The position numbers were made by a program, and so were the translations under genes. From NCBI RefSeq assembly GCF_003123745.1, contig NZ_QETB01000001.1:744001-808000 (forward strand): DNA of 64,000 nt, in the 5' to 3' direction. Shown here piece after piece: positions 27,952 to 37,549 of the stretch; the stretch's first letter is position 1, and every line of letters starts with the position of its first letter. Below the pieces are notes generated by a model. That model ran no database searches. It had not been told where the DNA came from and saw only the letters and a list, made by a program, of their open reading frames with translations. Source of the DNA: Ancrocorticia populi (lineage in GTDB: Bacteria; Actinomycetota; Actinomycetes; Actinomycetales; Actinomycetaceae).

Positions 27952-29080
27952 CTTGTTTCCTGCGCGGGCAGATATTGATCTGGATGCGATCGCGTCAAAC
28001 CTTGGTGTAGTCCGAGACGCGGTAGAGGGCCAGAAGCTCTTGGGCGTTGTCAAGGCCGATGCCTACGGGCACGGGCGAGCCGAATGTGCCCGAGCACTGC
28101 TTGGGGCAGGCGCCGACTACCTGGGCGTTGCTCAGGTGGCCGAGGCCCTTAATCTGCGAGAAGAGGTTGGGGCAGGCCCGCGAATCCTCGCGTGGATCTA
28201 CGCGCCGGGAGCGGACCTAGAGGCCGCGCTCGCCGCCGATATCGAGCTGTCCGTCGGGGCCTTCTGGGCACTGGACCAGCTTGCCGTGGCCGCGCGTTCT
28301 ACCGGCATTACCGCGCGGATTCACCTGAAGGCGGACACGGGGATGGCCCGTGGCGGCTTCAACCTGCAGGATTTGCCGGAGGCGGCGCACCGAATTCGGG
28401 GACTCGTTGCGGAAGGAGTGTTCGAGCTCCAGGGCCTGTGGAGTCACCTCGCGCGGGCCGACGATGTGGACTGCGGGCTAACCGAAATCCAGATTGAGCG
28501 TTTCGAGGAGGCGCGGTCAACCGTCAAGGCTGCAGGCCTAGACCCGGTGCTCTGCCATCTTGCGGCCTCGGGCGGGGCGCTCTGGCATCCAGGGGCTCGC
28601 TATGACATGGTCCGCCCGGGCATTGTTTTGTACGGCCTATCGCCCAACCCGAATCACCGCACCGCTGCCCAGATGGGTTTGAAGGCAGCGATGACGCTGA
28701 GCGCGGACCTCATCGTGGACCGCGAGGTTCCCGCTGGTACCGGTGTTTCCTACGGCCACACGGCCCACACGGAAGAGGACACCCGGCTTGGGGTTGTCCC
28801 ACTCGGTTATGCGGACGGGATTGACCGCAAGGCCTCCAACGTTGCTCCGCTGGTAATTAATAGCCAGCCCACGAAGATCATGGGCAGGGTGTGCATGGAC
28901 CAATTTGTTGTCACGCTTCCCGAAGGTGCCACCGCGGGAGACCGTGCGTACCTCTTTGGAGATGTTGGAGCGGGCCTCCCAACGGCTGACGATTGGGCTG
29001 AGGCAATGGGAACAATTGGCTACGAGGTGGTCACTTGCCTTGGGGCGCGCGTTCCGCGGCGTTATCATGGCGAAGGCTAA
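27944..29080 (+). CDS. alr: Alanine racemase
   Basis: PLP enzyme that makes D-alanine for peptidoglycan. 378 residues from the GTG at 27944, which overlaps the end of nnr; an upstream ATG (27839) would add 35 residues lying wholly inside nnr. The PLP lysine is K37 in LGVVKADAYGHG, and the second catalytic base is the Tyr in GVSYGHTAHT. GYADGIDR and GRVCMDQFVV are conserved. Confidence 0.97.
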   Translation: MSDLFPARADIDLDAIASNLGVVRDAVEGQKLLGVVKADAYGHGRAECARALLGAGADYLGVAQVAEALNLREEVGAGPRILAWIYAPGADLEAALAADIELSVGAFWALDQLAVAARSTGITARIHLKADTGMARGGFNLQDLPEAAHRIRGLVAEGVFELQGLWSHLARADDVDCGLTEIQIERFEEARSTVKAAGLDPVLCHLAASGGALWHPGARYDMVRPGIVLYGLSPNPNHRTAAQMGLKAAMTLSADLIVDREVPAGTGVSYGHTAHTEEDTRLGVVPLGYADGIDRKASNVAPLVINSQPTKIMGRVCMDQFVVTLPEGATAGDRAYLFGDVGAGLPTADDWAEAMGTIGYEVVTCLGARVPRRYHGEG

Positions 29081-29092
29081 CAGGAGGAAAGT

Positions 29093-29596
29093 ATGGAGCT
29101 AACGGTTGCCGAAGCTGATGACATGCGCCAACTTGGCGAGGTGTTGGGCACGAAGCTGATCGGGGGAGACCTCGTGATGCTCGATGGCCCACTGGGTGCT
29201 GGCAAAACTACCCTGACCCAAGGAATCGCCAAGGGAATGGATGTGACTGGCCGAGTGGCCTCGCCAACATTCGTGATTGCGCAGGTTCATCATCCACGGA
29301 CGTCCGGCCCCGATCTTGTTCACGTGGACGCCTACCGCCTCGCATCCTTAGACGAACTGGACGCCCTTGACTTGGATGCCTCGCTTGAGGAATCCGCCAC
29401 GGTGGTGGAATGGGGCGAAGGCAAGGTGGAGGTTCTCACCGAGGATCGGCTCATTTTGACGATCATTCGCCCCGAGGGCTCAGATGAGGGCGACGAAGTT
29501 GAGGATCTTTCGGTGGATGCGCCACGGACCGTCGTCGTTAAAACTACGGGTCCTAGGTCCGAACAATTAGCCGAACAACTCCGGGACTCTTTGTGA
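29093..29596 (+). CDS. tsaE: tRNA threonylcarbamoyladenosine biosynthesis ATPase TsaE
   Basis: 167 residues. Walker A GPLGAGKTT (32-40), VASPTFVIAQVH and VHVDAYRLASLDELDALDLD are the TsaE pattern. It powers the TsaB-TsaD complex that adds t6A to position 37 of ANN-decoding tRNAs; both partners follow in the same run. Preceded by AGGAGG. Its stop overlaps the next GTG. Confidence 0.95.
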   Translation: MELTVAEADDMRQLGEVLGTKLIGGDLVMLDGPLGAGKTTLTQGIAKGMDVTGRVASPTFVIAQVHHPRTSGPDLVHVDAYRLASLDELDALDLDASLEESATVVEWGEGKVEVLTEDRLILTIIRPEGSDEGDEVEDLSVDAPRTVVVKTTGPRSEQLAEQLRDSL

Positions 29597-30399
29597 AACT
29601 GGCGCGGCTCGTCACCGCCCTGTTCCTTCTACTGGTGGGGGCAGCACCGGCGAACGCAGCAACCGGGGAGGCAGAGGACTGGTTCGCAGACTCGGCCGTA
29701 AGCGTGGTGCGCTCCCACGCGGCGGAATCGCTCCCGGAGCTGACCACGGATCAACTGGCAAATCTGACCGTGGGCGACCCGGTGCGCGCCGCAACCTTCA
29801 GCGGAACGGAAGGCGAATACGAGGAGTCGAACATATGGGTAGCACCAATTTCGGTGGACGATGCCGTGGTAGGGACCGTGGCATCGCGGTTTGTATCCGG
29901 TTCCTCCGAACAGGTGGAGATTACGGCGGACACTTCGTTTGGCGAAGCGATCACCGCCGTTCCCGAGGACTCACAGGTAGTTATCGAGCCAGCGTTTGGC
30001 AGCAACGGGCATTTGGGCGGCTGGTTCCTTGTGGGGGAAACAGTCAGTCCGCTGGACTCGGTGGCGCGATCAATCCTGGCCGGGGAGGTGTCCCAAACAC
30101 TTTTTGAGGAAATCCGCTCGGATCTGATCAGCTCCGATGGCGTTCCCGAGGAAACCGCTGCGGCCGAGGATAGCGGTTCATCCACGGGCACGATCGTCCG
30201 CACCGTCATCATCGTGCTGGTGGTGCTACTGATCGTCGTGGGGCTGCTTGTATGGCTACGGCGCGATCTTTCCGATAACGCCGGGGTCAAGCGGCGCGAG
30301 CGTGTGGCTGCGCCTACCGGAGATGAAGTCAAAGTGCTCGAGCGTCCACAGCGTAGATTTAGACGAGAAGAGAAAACGAATGAAGATTCTGACGATTGA
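29593..30399 (+). CDS. Uncharacterised secreted, membrane-anchored protein
   Basis: 268 residues from a GTG overlapping the tsaE stop. I do not recognise the family. It has a signal peptide (residues 1-22, ending ANA), an extracytoplasmic domain of about 170 residues with acidic, Ser/Thr-rich composition, a Ser/Thr-rich linker, one strong membrane helix (TVIIVLVVLLIVVGLLVWL) and a basic/acidic cytoplasmic tail of about 45 residues. There are no cysteines in the ectodomain. It sits inside the t6A operon and overlaps tsaB, so it is co-expressed, but no functional link is evident. Confidence 0.75.
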   Translation: MKLARLVTALFLLLVGAAPANAATGEAEDWFADSAVSVVRSHAAESLPELTTDQLANLTVGDPVRAATFSGTEGEYEESNIWVAPISVDDAVVGTVASRFVSGSSEQVEITADTSFGEAITAVPEDSQVVIEPAFGSNGHLGGWFLVGETVSPLDSVARSILAGEVSQTLFEEIRSDLISSDGVPEETAAAEDSGSSTGTIVRTVIIVLVVLLIVVGLLVWLRRDLSDNAGVKRRERVAAPTGDEVKVLERPQRRFRREEKTNEDSDD

Positions 30400-31033
30400 T
30401 ACCTCGGACCTCTCGGTGGTCGGGTTGGCCGAAGCCGAGGGCGAAGTGCGCACGGTGGCCTGTGAGGTATCCGAGGATTCCCGACACCACGCCGAAACCC
30501 TGACTCCGATGGTTCAGGCCGTGCTTGGCGGGGTGCGCCCCGATGCCGTGGTGGCTGGAACCGGACCAGCGGCCTTCACGGGGCTGCGCGCCGGGCTGGT
30601 GACCGCGCGCACTCTCGCGCGGGCGTGGGACGTGCCGCTGTACGGAGTTTCTTCGCTCGAGGCGCTGGCCTTGGCTGGGAGCCGGCTCGGGTACAACAAC
30701 GTGGTTTCTGTGATTGATGCCCGCCGCAAGGAGCTGTTTGTGCTTCGCGCCCGGCCCATGAGCGGGGATGACGTGGAGATTCTGGATGGCCCCCGGATCG
30801 TCAGGCCCGCAGATCTTCCGGAGATGTTGGAGGCTGATCCGGGCCAGCTCGTGGTTGCCCGCGACGGCTTGGGGCTGGAGGGCGCCCTAGTGGCGCAGTG
30901 TGCGCCGGATGTCATGGCCTCCCTTGCGCTCTCCCATCTGACGCGCAGCCAGGCCGGTGAGGACATCGATCTGGGAACCGAGCCTCAGTACTTGCGCCGC
31001 CCCGACATTCAGGGGACGCCAGCCGGCAAATGA
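30380..31033 (+). CDS. tsaB: tRNA threonylcarbamoyladenosine biosynthesis protein TsaB
   Basis: 217 residues from ATG 30380 (MKILTIDTSDLSVVGLAEAEG), overlapping the previous gene by 20 bases; longer in-frame starts lie deep inside that gene. GTGPAAFTGLRAGLVTARTLA is the TsaB signature. TsaB is the scaffold paralogue of TsaD in t6A synthesis. Confidence 0.95.
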   Translation: MKILTIDTSDLSVVGLAEAEGEVRTVACEVSEDSRHHAETLTPMVQAVLGGVRPDAVVAGTGPAAFTGLRAGLVTARTLARAWDVPLYGVSSLEALALAGSRLGYNNVVSVIDARRKELFVLRARPMSGDDVEILDGPRIVRPADLPEMLEADPGQLVVARDGLGLEGALVAQCAPDVMASLALSHLTRSQAGEDIDLGTEPQYLRRPDIQGTPAGK

Positions 31034-31518
31034 GTAGTAGGTTCGTAATCCCGCGCCCCTCGTGGGCCGGGCGATGTGCGGCTTTCGACGATCGTGTGTT
31101 CGGGGCGGAGGCTTGGCCCTTAGCCGTGTGGGAGCACGAGCTTGGTTCTACGGCTGCCTCCTATCGGGTGCTCGTGCGCGGCGGCGGGATTGCGGCGCTG
31201 CCAGAGATCTTGGCGCTTGGCGGCGTTTCGGCCGGGGTGGACGCGGAGATATTGACGTTGGGTGTCGCAGAAGCGGCGCGTGGTCAGGGCATCGGCGGGG
31301 AGCTTCTGGACGAACTTCTGGAGATCGCGTGGGCTGGTGGCGCCGAGCAGGTGTTCTTGGAGGTTCGCGCAGGGGAGGCCGGAGCGGCCGCACGGCACCT
31401 ATATGGCACTCGCGGTTTCGAGATTGTAGGTGAGCGGCCGAACTATTATCACGGGGAGGACGCCCTTATCATGCGTAGTACACTGGGGAATCGTGAGCAT
31501 TACAATCCTCGGCATTGA
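31030..31518 (+). CDS. rimI: GNAT N-acetyltransferase, RimI-like
   Basis: 162 residues. The acetyl-CoA loop is R84-G90 (RGQGIGG) in LGVAEAARGQGIGGELLDELL, and AGAAARHLYGTRGFEIVGERPNYY completes the GNAT fold. Between tsaB and tsaD, as typical for RimI, which acetylates the N-terminus of ribosomal protein S18. It overlaps both neighbours. Confidence 0.9.
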   Translation: MSSRFVIPRPSWAGRCAAFDDRVFGAEAWPLAVWEHELGSTAASYRVLVRGGGIAALPEILALGGVSAGVDAEILTLGVAEAARGQGIGGELLDELLEIAWAGGAEQVFLEVRAGEAGAAARHLYGTRGFEIVGERPNYYHGEDALIMRSTLGNREHYNPRH

Positions 31519-32536
31519 AACCTCGTGTGATGAGACCGGAATCGCGGTAGTTCGCGATGGGGAGCTTTTGGCGGACGTTACCGCTACCTCCATGGACGAA
31601 TACGCCCGCTATGGCGGCATCATCCCGGAGATCGCCTCGCGTGCCCATCTTCAGACGATGGTTCCCACGCTGGACGCGGCCTTAGAGAAGGCAGGCGTAG
31701 AGCTGAGCGAAATCGATGCCATCGCCGTGACGGCCGGGCCGGGGCTTATCGGATCGCTCACGGTGGGGGTTTCTGCGGCAAAGGCGCTGGCACTAGCGCT
31801 GGACAAGCCCCTGTACGGCATCAACCACATCATTGGGCATCTGTGCGTGGACGAGCTTGTGGATGGGCCGTTCCCCGAGCACTTCATCGGGCTGGTAGTT
31901 TCCGGCGGGCACTCCTCCATTCTGCGCGTGGGCAACATCGCCACGGATGTGGAAGAACTGGGAGGCACGCTGGACGACGCCGCCGGCGAGGCCTTCGATA
32001 AGGTGGGGCGGCTTCTGGGCCTTCCCTATCCCGGTGGTCCCCACATTGACAGGCTCTCCAAGGAAGGCGATCGGGACGCGATTCGGTTCCCGCGTGGCCT
32101 AACCGCCGGCAAGGACAAAGTTCGCCACCAGTACGATTTTTCCTTCTCGGGTCTGAAAACGGCCGTGGCTCGCTACGTCGAGGGCCTAGAAGACCGCGGC
32201 GAGGAAGTCCCTACCGCCGATGTTGCCGCCGGATTCAGCGAGGCCATCAACGATGTGCTCACCATGAAGGCGCTGAACGCCTGCGAGACTTTTGGCTACG
32301 ACACCCTTGTAGTGGGCGGCGGCTTCTCCGCGAACTCCCGCCTGCGCGAGCTGGCTGCCGAGCGTGCCGCCGAACGCGGCATCACCGTACGCATCCCACC
32401 GATCCGCTACTGCACTGATAACGGGGCCATGGTGGCTTCCCTCGGATACGAGCTGGTCCGTAACGGCATCGAGCCGTCCGGCCTTGGGATCACGGTGGAC
32501 ACTGGAATGGACCTCAACAAGATTGTCATGCGGTAA
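31493..32536 (+). CDS. tsaD: tRNA N6-threonylcarbamoyltransferase TsaD
   Basis: 347 residues from GTG 31493 (MSITILGIETSCDETGIAVV), overlapping the end of rimI. Metal-binding histidines are H112 and H116 (NHIIGH). GGTLDDAAGEAFDKVGRLLGL and the SFSGLKTAV segment are conserved. It transfers threonylcarbamoyl to A37. The stop overlaps acpS (TAATG). Confidence 0.97.
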   Translation: MSITILGIETSCDETGIAVVRDGELLADVTATSMDEYARYGGIIPEIASRAHLQTMVPTLDAALEKAGVELSEIDAIAVTAGPGLIGSLTVGVSAAKALALALDKPLYGINHIIGHLCVDELVDGPFPEHFIGLVVSGGHSSILRVGNIATDVEELGGTLDDAAGEAFDKVGRLLGLPYPGGPHIDRLSKEGDRDAIRFPRGLTAGKDKVRHQYDFSFSGLKTAVARYVEGLEDRGEEVPTADVAAGFSEAINDVLTMKALNACETFGYDTLVVGGGFSANSRLRELAAERAAERGITVRIPPIRYCTDNGAMVASLGYELVRNGIEPSGLGITVDTGMDLNKIVMR

Positions 32537-32970
32537 TGATCGCCGGCATCGGCACGGACATCGTGGACCTTCGTTCCTTTCGGGAGCAGTTAGCCCAGCC
32601 CGGGTCTCAGTTCGATCGAGTATTTACCGGGCGGGAACGGCGCGCGGCGGCCGAGCGGGCTCGGGACCATGCCGTGCCGGGAACGTCGGGTGATGCTGCC
32701 CCTCATCTGGCCGCGAGGTGGGCCGCCAAAGAGGCCTTCGTTAAGGCGTGGAGCGCGGGTATTTACGGCCGTCCTCCTGTGGTTGGTGAAGAGTCCGTGT
32801 GGGCGTTGATTGAGGTTGTGGCCGATAAATGGAATCGGCCATGTATCTCCCTCTACGGTGACGTGTTGACCGCTGTTGCCCAAAGCCTCGGCCCCGTGGC
32901 CACCCACGTTTCCCTTTCCCACGATGGAGACTTTGCCACGGCTACCGTGGTGATCGAGTACGCGGATTAA
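32536..32970 (+). CDS. acpS: Holo-[acyl-carrier-protein] synthase
   Basis: 144 residues. GIGTDIVDL with the metal ligand D8 and RWAAKEAFVKAW with E66 are the AcpS signature; VSLSHDGDFATATVVIE ends the fold. It attaches phosphopantetheine from CoA to acyl carrier protein. Last gene of the run that begins at nnr. Confidence 0.95.
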   Translation: MIAGIGTDIVDLRSFREQLAQPGSQFDRVFTGRERRAAAERARDHAVPGTSGDAAPHLAARWAAKEAFVKAWSAGIYGRPPVVGEESVWALIEVVADKWNRPCISLYGDVLTAVAQSLGPVATHVSLSHDGDFATATVVIEYAD

Positions 32971-32990
32971 GAACGACGACGAACTCATCG

Positions 32991-34184
32991 TCAGCGCTCG
33001 CGGGTTGCCAGCACGGCGCGGTGCCGGCCAAGGAGTGGCGTGAGGATGAGGACCGCTCTCGCACCCTTCGCCTTCTTGAGGCTCAGCTTTCGCCGGAATT
33101 CTTCTGGTGTCACGTCTGTTCCACGCTTCTTGATTTCTAGTTGGCCAATGCCCTCGCGCTGAAGGGCCTTCTTGACGGCCTTGGGGTTCATCGGGAGCAC
33201 CTCACGCACGCGGAAGGCGCCCAGCAGGTCACTTTCAACCGGTTCGCCAGTCAGGTAGGCAATGCCCTCAGAGACGGGCGCAAGATCTAATTCACCGGCA
33301 AGGCGTTCTATGCCGCCAGCGCGAATGACGGCTGGATCAGGTTCGTAGATGTATGGGCCGAGCTCTCTGGCGGCAACGGGCACCACTGGCTCGGCTGGAG
33401 ATCCGGAGGCCGCCTCAAACGTCAGGGTCTTTGAATCGCGCAGCATGAGCGCGCTGCGCCCGGGCTTTGGAGCGGCGACCCCTAGCCATACAACGGCCTC
33501 GATTAGCTCCCGATCGGCGCTGATCCACTGGACGTGGGCATCATCCGGGAGGTACTCGTAGGCAACACCTGGTGCTACCTTGATGCCGGCCGCGGGGAAT
33601 TTCCGGGCTAACGCGATAGCCTCGGAGAAGCGAGGTTGCCACTCCTCGGGATCGGTGAGGCGCTTGCCGTTGGCGCGCCGCGCAGGATCGAGCCACAGGG
33701 CGTCCGCACCAAGCTCGGACAAATCCAGTGCGAAAGCGTCCGCCTCAATCACACGCGCCTCGGGAAAAGCACGAAGGTTGAAGGCGGCTGCCTCGGCCGT
33801 CTCGTGATCGCGCTCGATTGCCGTAACGCCCAGTCCAAGCCCGGCAAACGTCAGTGAATCTGCTCCGATTCCACATCCGAGATCCACCACGTGGCGCGCT
33901 CCGGCGCGCCGCAAGCGAGCCGCGTGATGCCCGCCAATCTGAAGCCGTGTGGCCTGCTCCAGCCCGGCCGCGGTGAACATCATCCCATTTGCGAAATCTC
34001 CGAACTTCTCGTGAGCCTTGAGCCTCAGCCGTGACTGGGTGAGTGCGGCGGCAACCAAGTCAGCGGTGTACCCCTGTTCGCGAAGCCTCGTGGTTAAAGC
34101 AAACGCGTTGGCTTCGTCGTAGGGAGGAAGCGAGGCAAGGAGTGCTTGGCCGCTCGCGGATTTGAGTTGGTTGATCGTGCCCAC
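32991..34184 (-). CDS. Class I SAM-dependent methyltransferase with THUMP-like domain
   Basis: 397 residues from a GTG, with AGAGG about nine bases upstream. The Rossmann SAM motif is VVDLGCGIGADSLTFAGLG, and LWLDPARRANGKR replaces the usual motif IV. The C-terminal part (from about residue 290) resembles the THUMP-like domain seen in many uncharacterised actinobacterial methyltransferases. An RNA substrate is likely but not shown. Convergent with acpS. Confidence 0.85.
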   Translation of the reverse strand: MGTINQLKSASGQALLASLPPYDEANAFALTTRLREQGYTADLVAAALTQSRLRLKAHEKFGDFANGMMFTAAGLEQATRLQIGGHHAARLRRAGARHVVDLGCGIGADSLTFAGLGLGVTAIERDHETAEAAAFNLRAFPEARVIEADAFALDLSELGADALWLDPARRANGKRLTDPEEWQPRFSEAIALARKFPAAGIKVAPGVAYEYLPDDAHVQWISADRELIEAVVWLGVAAPKPGRSALMLRDSKTLTFEAASGSPAEPVVPVAARELGPYIYEPDPAVIRAGGIERLAGELDLAPVSEGIAYLTGEPVESDLLGAFRVREVLPMNPKAVKKALQREGIGQLEIKKRGTDVTPEEFRRKLSLKKAKGARAVLILTPLLGRHRAVLATRER

Positions 34185-34380
34185 ACGCCGATCCTCTCAT
34201 ATGGCGCGTTGCAACTCCGTGGCATGACCGGTACGGTTGAGATGTAGCTCACTATTTCTTAGTCCAGCGCTGGAACCCACCAGTGAGCGCCTAGCATCCG
34301 TAATCGGAATTGCTAGCCATTAAAAAGTACGCGACATTTCCAACCCGCGGCCAAAGTAGGCCGTGTGAGGAGAAAAAGAA

Positions 34381-37300
34381 ATGCCTCTGCCCAAACGATT
34401 AGGAATTATTGCAGCCGCTCTAGCGCTCGTGACTACCCCACTTGCTGCCGCTGCCGATACGCAAGAAGAAGAATCAACCAACGGCCCTGAAACATGCATT
34501 ACCAAGGAAGCTGATGGATCGGTCAGAGTCTTAGAACCCGGTGACTGTGCCCAGTTCGGAAAGGAAGGGCCCGGACGCACAGATGCCAAGGCTCGAAATG
34601 TCATCCTCATTATTGGTGACGGCATGGGCCAACAGGAAATAACTGCGGCCCGCAACTATCTTGAAGGTGCGGCAGGAAGGTTCAACGGCTTAGATAGTTT
34701 CGTTGCCGCTGGCACCTATACCCACCATTCTGTTAATAAGGATGGCTCCTTCCAATACCGGACCGATTCGGCATCCTCGGCCACCGCGTGGGCCACGGGT
34801 ACCAAAACATACGATGGCGCGATCGGTGTGGATCTGGCCGGTGAGCCGGTTCAGAATCTGCTAGAGATGGCCAAGAATGGCGGGATGAGAACGGGCAATG
34901 TTTCCACTGCCGAGATTCAGGATGCCACGCCCGGAGCAATGGGTGCGCATGCTCTTCATCGCAAGTGTTATGGCCCCGAGGAATCCAACCATGAGGATTG
35001 CCAAGGTGAAGAGTTTGCCTCGCAGTACCGTGAGAATGGTGGATTAGGCTCGATTTCGGAACAGATCGTTGATACCCGAGCGGATGTTACTTTGGGTGGC
35101 GGGCTCGCGGCTTTCAACGAGTCAGTTGTAGAAGGAGGCGAGGCTCGCAGCCCGTTCGTCGATTCATCTACTACATGGACTGAGGGAGACACCGTCCTGG
35201 AGAACGCAGAAGATAACGGCTTCCAGGTGGTGACGGATAAGGATGCTCTAGCGGACATTTCGGAGGCCAATCAGGATGGCCCTCTACTTGGACTGTTCAA
35301 CGATGGGAATATGACCACCCGCTTTGAACCCAGCACGCCCAGTGTTGGAGGTACCCAAGAGGAGCCCGTGACGTGTGAATTGCAGGATACCGGGGATGAA
35401 CCGGAGCTTGCGGACATGACCACCAAGGCGATTGAGCTTCTGGATGATCCGGAAGCTGAAGATGGATTCTTCTTGCAGGTTGAATCTGCGTCCGTTGACA
35501 AAATGAGTCATGAGGCGAACTCGTGCGGGATGATCGGGGAAGTGGCCCGGATTGATGAAGCGATCACCGCGGCCCTCGACTTCGCTGAAGAAGATGGTGA
35601 GACGCTGGTGATGGTCACGGCGGATCACTCGCATTCCACCCAGATTCTCGAAGATGACACGGAAACCGTTTCTCCTGCCACAAGGCTCACAACGGAGGAC
35701 GGCGTTGGCCAGTCCCTCGGCTATGGCACTATGCCAGCTGAGGAAGTGACGGATGATCCGGACGTTTCCCTTCAGCACAGCGGTGCCCAGTTGAGGATCG
35801 CCGCATACGGCCCCGGAGCTGAGAACGTGATTGGCCAGACCGACCAAACTGACACCCATTACACGATTGCCAATGCGCTCGAATTGGGTGATTGGGAGGT
35901 GGCTGAGGTCAATCCCGATCTGCAAGTTGACGTGACTAAAGCGGCGGAACCCGTTGATGCCCGTGAGACGTGCTATCTGATGAATGAAGATGGCTCGCTT
36001 GCTCCGGGGGCAGGCGATTGTGCCCAGTTTGGTACGGAGGGCCAACAGATCGATGACGAACAGGCAAAGAATGTAGTTATCGTGATTGCTGACGGCACGG
36101 GTGATTCTGAGATCACCTCCGCCCGAAACTATCTCCACGGCGCGAACGGCAGGCTTGAAGGCATAGACGAGCTTCCGTTCACAGGCATGGCCACCACCTT
36201 CTCGTTGGAAGCTGAGAATGGACTGCCGGACCTCGTAACCGATTCATCGGCATCTGCATCTGCGTGGACTACAGGTGTGAAGACGTATGACGGTGCTGTG
36301 GCTGTTGACCTCAACGGCGAACCTGTTCCAACACTCGCGGAGCTAGCTCGCAAAGACGGAATGAAGGTTGGGAACGTCAGCACGGCCGAGATTCAGGACG
36401 CTACTCCATCCTCCTTCGCCGCTCATGCGCTCGATCGCAAGTGTTACGGACCCGAGGAGGAGAAGAACGATGAATCCTGCCAAGGTGAGGATTTCGCCTC
36501 TCAGTATCGTGAGAATGGCGGCCTCGGTTCTATATCCGAGCAGATCGTAGACCTGCGGGCAGATGTGACACTTGGCGGAGGTTCAGATGCATTCGATCAG
36601 ATTGTCCAAGCGGGCGGCAACTGGGGAGGCAATACCTGGACGGAAGGCGATTCGGTCCTAGATAACGCCAAGAGCCAAGGATATCAAGTGGTCACAACTG
36701 CCGACGAACTAGACGGCATCTCCGCGGCCAATACTGAGGAACCCGTTCTAGGATTGTTCTCGGAGGGCAACTTCCCTCGCAACTACGAGCAGTCGATTCC
36801 CGAAATCGACGGGGCAACAGGTGAGGCAATCGAATGCTCTCCGAACCCCGAGCGGCCGGATTCCATCCCCGCCTTGGATCATATGACCACAACGGCGATG
36901 GACCTGCTCCAAAATGACGAGGGATTCTTGCTTCAAGTTGAGGCTGCATCGGTAGATAAGGCTAACCATGACGCGGACTTCTGTGGGCAGGCCGGAGAGT
37001 TTGAAGAATACGATCAAGCAGTTCAGGCGGTGAGAAACTGGGTGGAAGAAAGCGGTGAACCGACGTTGTTGGTTGTGACCACGGATCACGCGCACACCTC
37101 CCAGATCACCACGATTGATCAGAACACTTCGGGGTTAACGAGCAGAATTGTCACGGCCGATGGCGATGACATGGTGATTAACTACGCCACTGCTGCATCG
37201 AATGACCATGATGTTGCCCTTGGCGGACAGAACCACACGGGCACACAGATGCGCGTTGGTGCAGAAGGGCCGGGCGCCCGCAATCTGCTGGGCCAGATTG

Positions 37301-37521
37301 ATCAGACCGATATAGCGTTCGCGGTATCAAATTCGCTTGGGTTGGACTTCGTAGAACACGAAATTGATCTGAGCCCACAGTGGGACAGTGAAGCGCAATA
37401 CCCCGTTACAGATAGTGGCAGTACCAATACGGTGTGGATCATTGTGGGCGCTGTAGTGCTGGTTGGCGTGGTAGCGATCCTTGTCTATACGCTCAACGCG
37501 AGAAGAAAGAGGGAGGACTGA
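34381..37521 (+). CDS. Secreted tandem two-domain PhoA-type alkaline phosphatase, membrane-anchored
   Basis: 1046 residues: signal peptide (about 1-25), alkaline phosphatase domain 1 (about 37-525), domain 2 (about 527-1005) and a C-terminal membrane helix (WIIVGAVVLVGVVAILVY) with a basic tail. Both domains follow E. coli PhoA closely. Metal Asp: D80 (GDGMG) and D571 (ADGTG). Nucleophile Ser: S130 (TDSASSATAW) and S622 (TDSSASASAW). Both keep RKCYGP, VE.ASVDK..H, DHxH and the late His (QHSGAQ, NHTGTQ), plus the four PhoA disulphide cysteines. Each unit begins with a short Cys-bounded segment ending GDCAQFG. Ordinary PhoA is about 450 residues and dimeric; here both copies are in one chain. 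Preceded by GGAG. Confidence 0.93.
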   Translation: MPLPKRLGIIAAALALVTTPLAAAADTQEEESTNGPETCITKEADGSVRVLEPGDCAQFGKEGPGRTDAKARNVILIIGDGMGQQEITAARNYLEGAAGRFNGLDSFVAAGTYTHHSVNKDGSFQYRTDSASSATAWATGTKTYDGAIGVDLAGEPVQNLLEMAKNGGMRTGNVSTAEIQDATPGAMGAHALHRKCYGPEESNHEDCQGEEFASQYRENGGLGSISEQIVDTRADVTLGGGLAAFNESVVEGGEARSPFVDSSTTWTEGDTVLENAEDNGFQVVTDKDALADISEANQDGPLLGLFNDGNMTTRFEPSTPSVGGTQEEPVTCELQDTGDEPELADMTTKAIELLDDPEAEDGFFLQVESASVDKMSHEANSCGMIGEVARIDEAITAALDFAEEDGETLVMVTADHSHSTQILEDDTETVSPATRLTTEDGVGQSLGYGTMPAEEVTDDPDVSLQHSGAQLRIAAYGPGAENVIGQTDQTDTHYTIANALELGDWEVAEVNPDLQVDVTKAAEPVDARETCYLMNEDGSLAPGAGDCAQFGTEGQQIDDEQAKNVVIVIADGTGDSEITSARNYLHGANGRLEGIDELPFTGMATTFSLEAENGLPDLVTDSSASASAWTTGVKTYDGAVAVDLNGEPVPTLAELARKDGMKVGNVSTAEIQDATPSSFAAHALDRKCYGPEEEKNDESCQGEDFASQYRENGGLGSISEQIVDLRADVTLGGGSDAFDQIVQAGGNWGGNTWTEGDSVLDNAKSQGYQVVTTADELDGISAANTEEPVLGLFSEGNFPRNYEQSIPEIDGATGEAIECSPNPERPDSIPALDHMTTTAMDLLQNDEGFLLQVEAASVDKANHDADFCGQAGEFEEYDQAVQAVRNWVEESGEPTLLVVTTDHAHTSQITTIDQNTSGLTSRIVTADGDDMVINYATAASNDHDVALGGQNHTGTQMRVGAEGPGARNLLGQIDQTDIAFAVSNSLGLDFVEHEIDLSPQWDSEAQYPVTDSGSTNTVWIIVGAVVLVGVVAILVYTLNARRKRED

Positions 37522-37522
37522 G

Positions 37523-37549
37523 CTGGCACTCGCCCTAACCGAGTGCTAA
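37523..37549. promoter_or_regulatory. CIRCE element (HrcA operator) of groES
   Basis: CTGGCACTC (37523-37531), 9 bases, GAGTGCTAA (37541-37549). The right arm is exact and the left arm deviates at two outer positions from TTAGCACTC-N9-GAGTGCTAA. It directly follows the phosphatase stop codon and lies 127 bases before groES. HrcA binds CIRCE and represses chaperonin genes. Confidence 0.88.
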
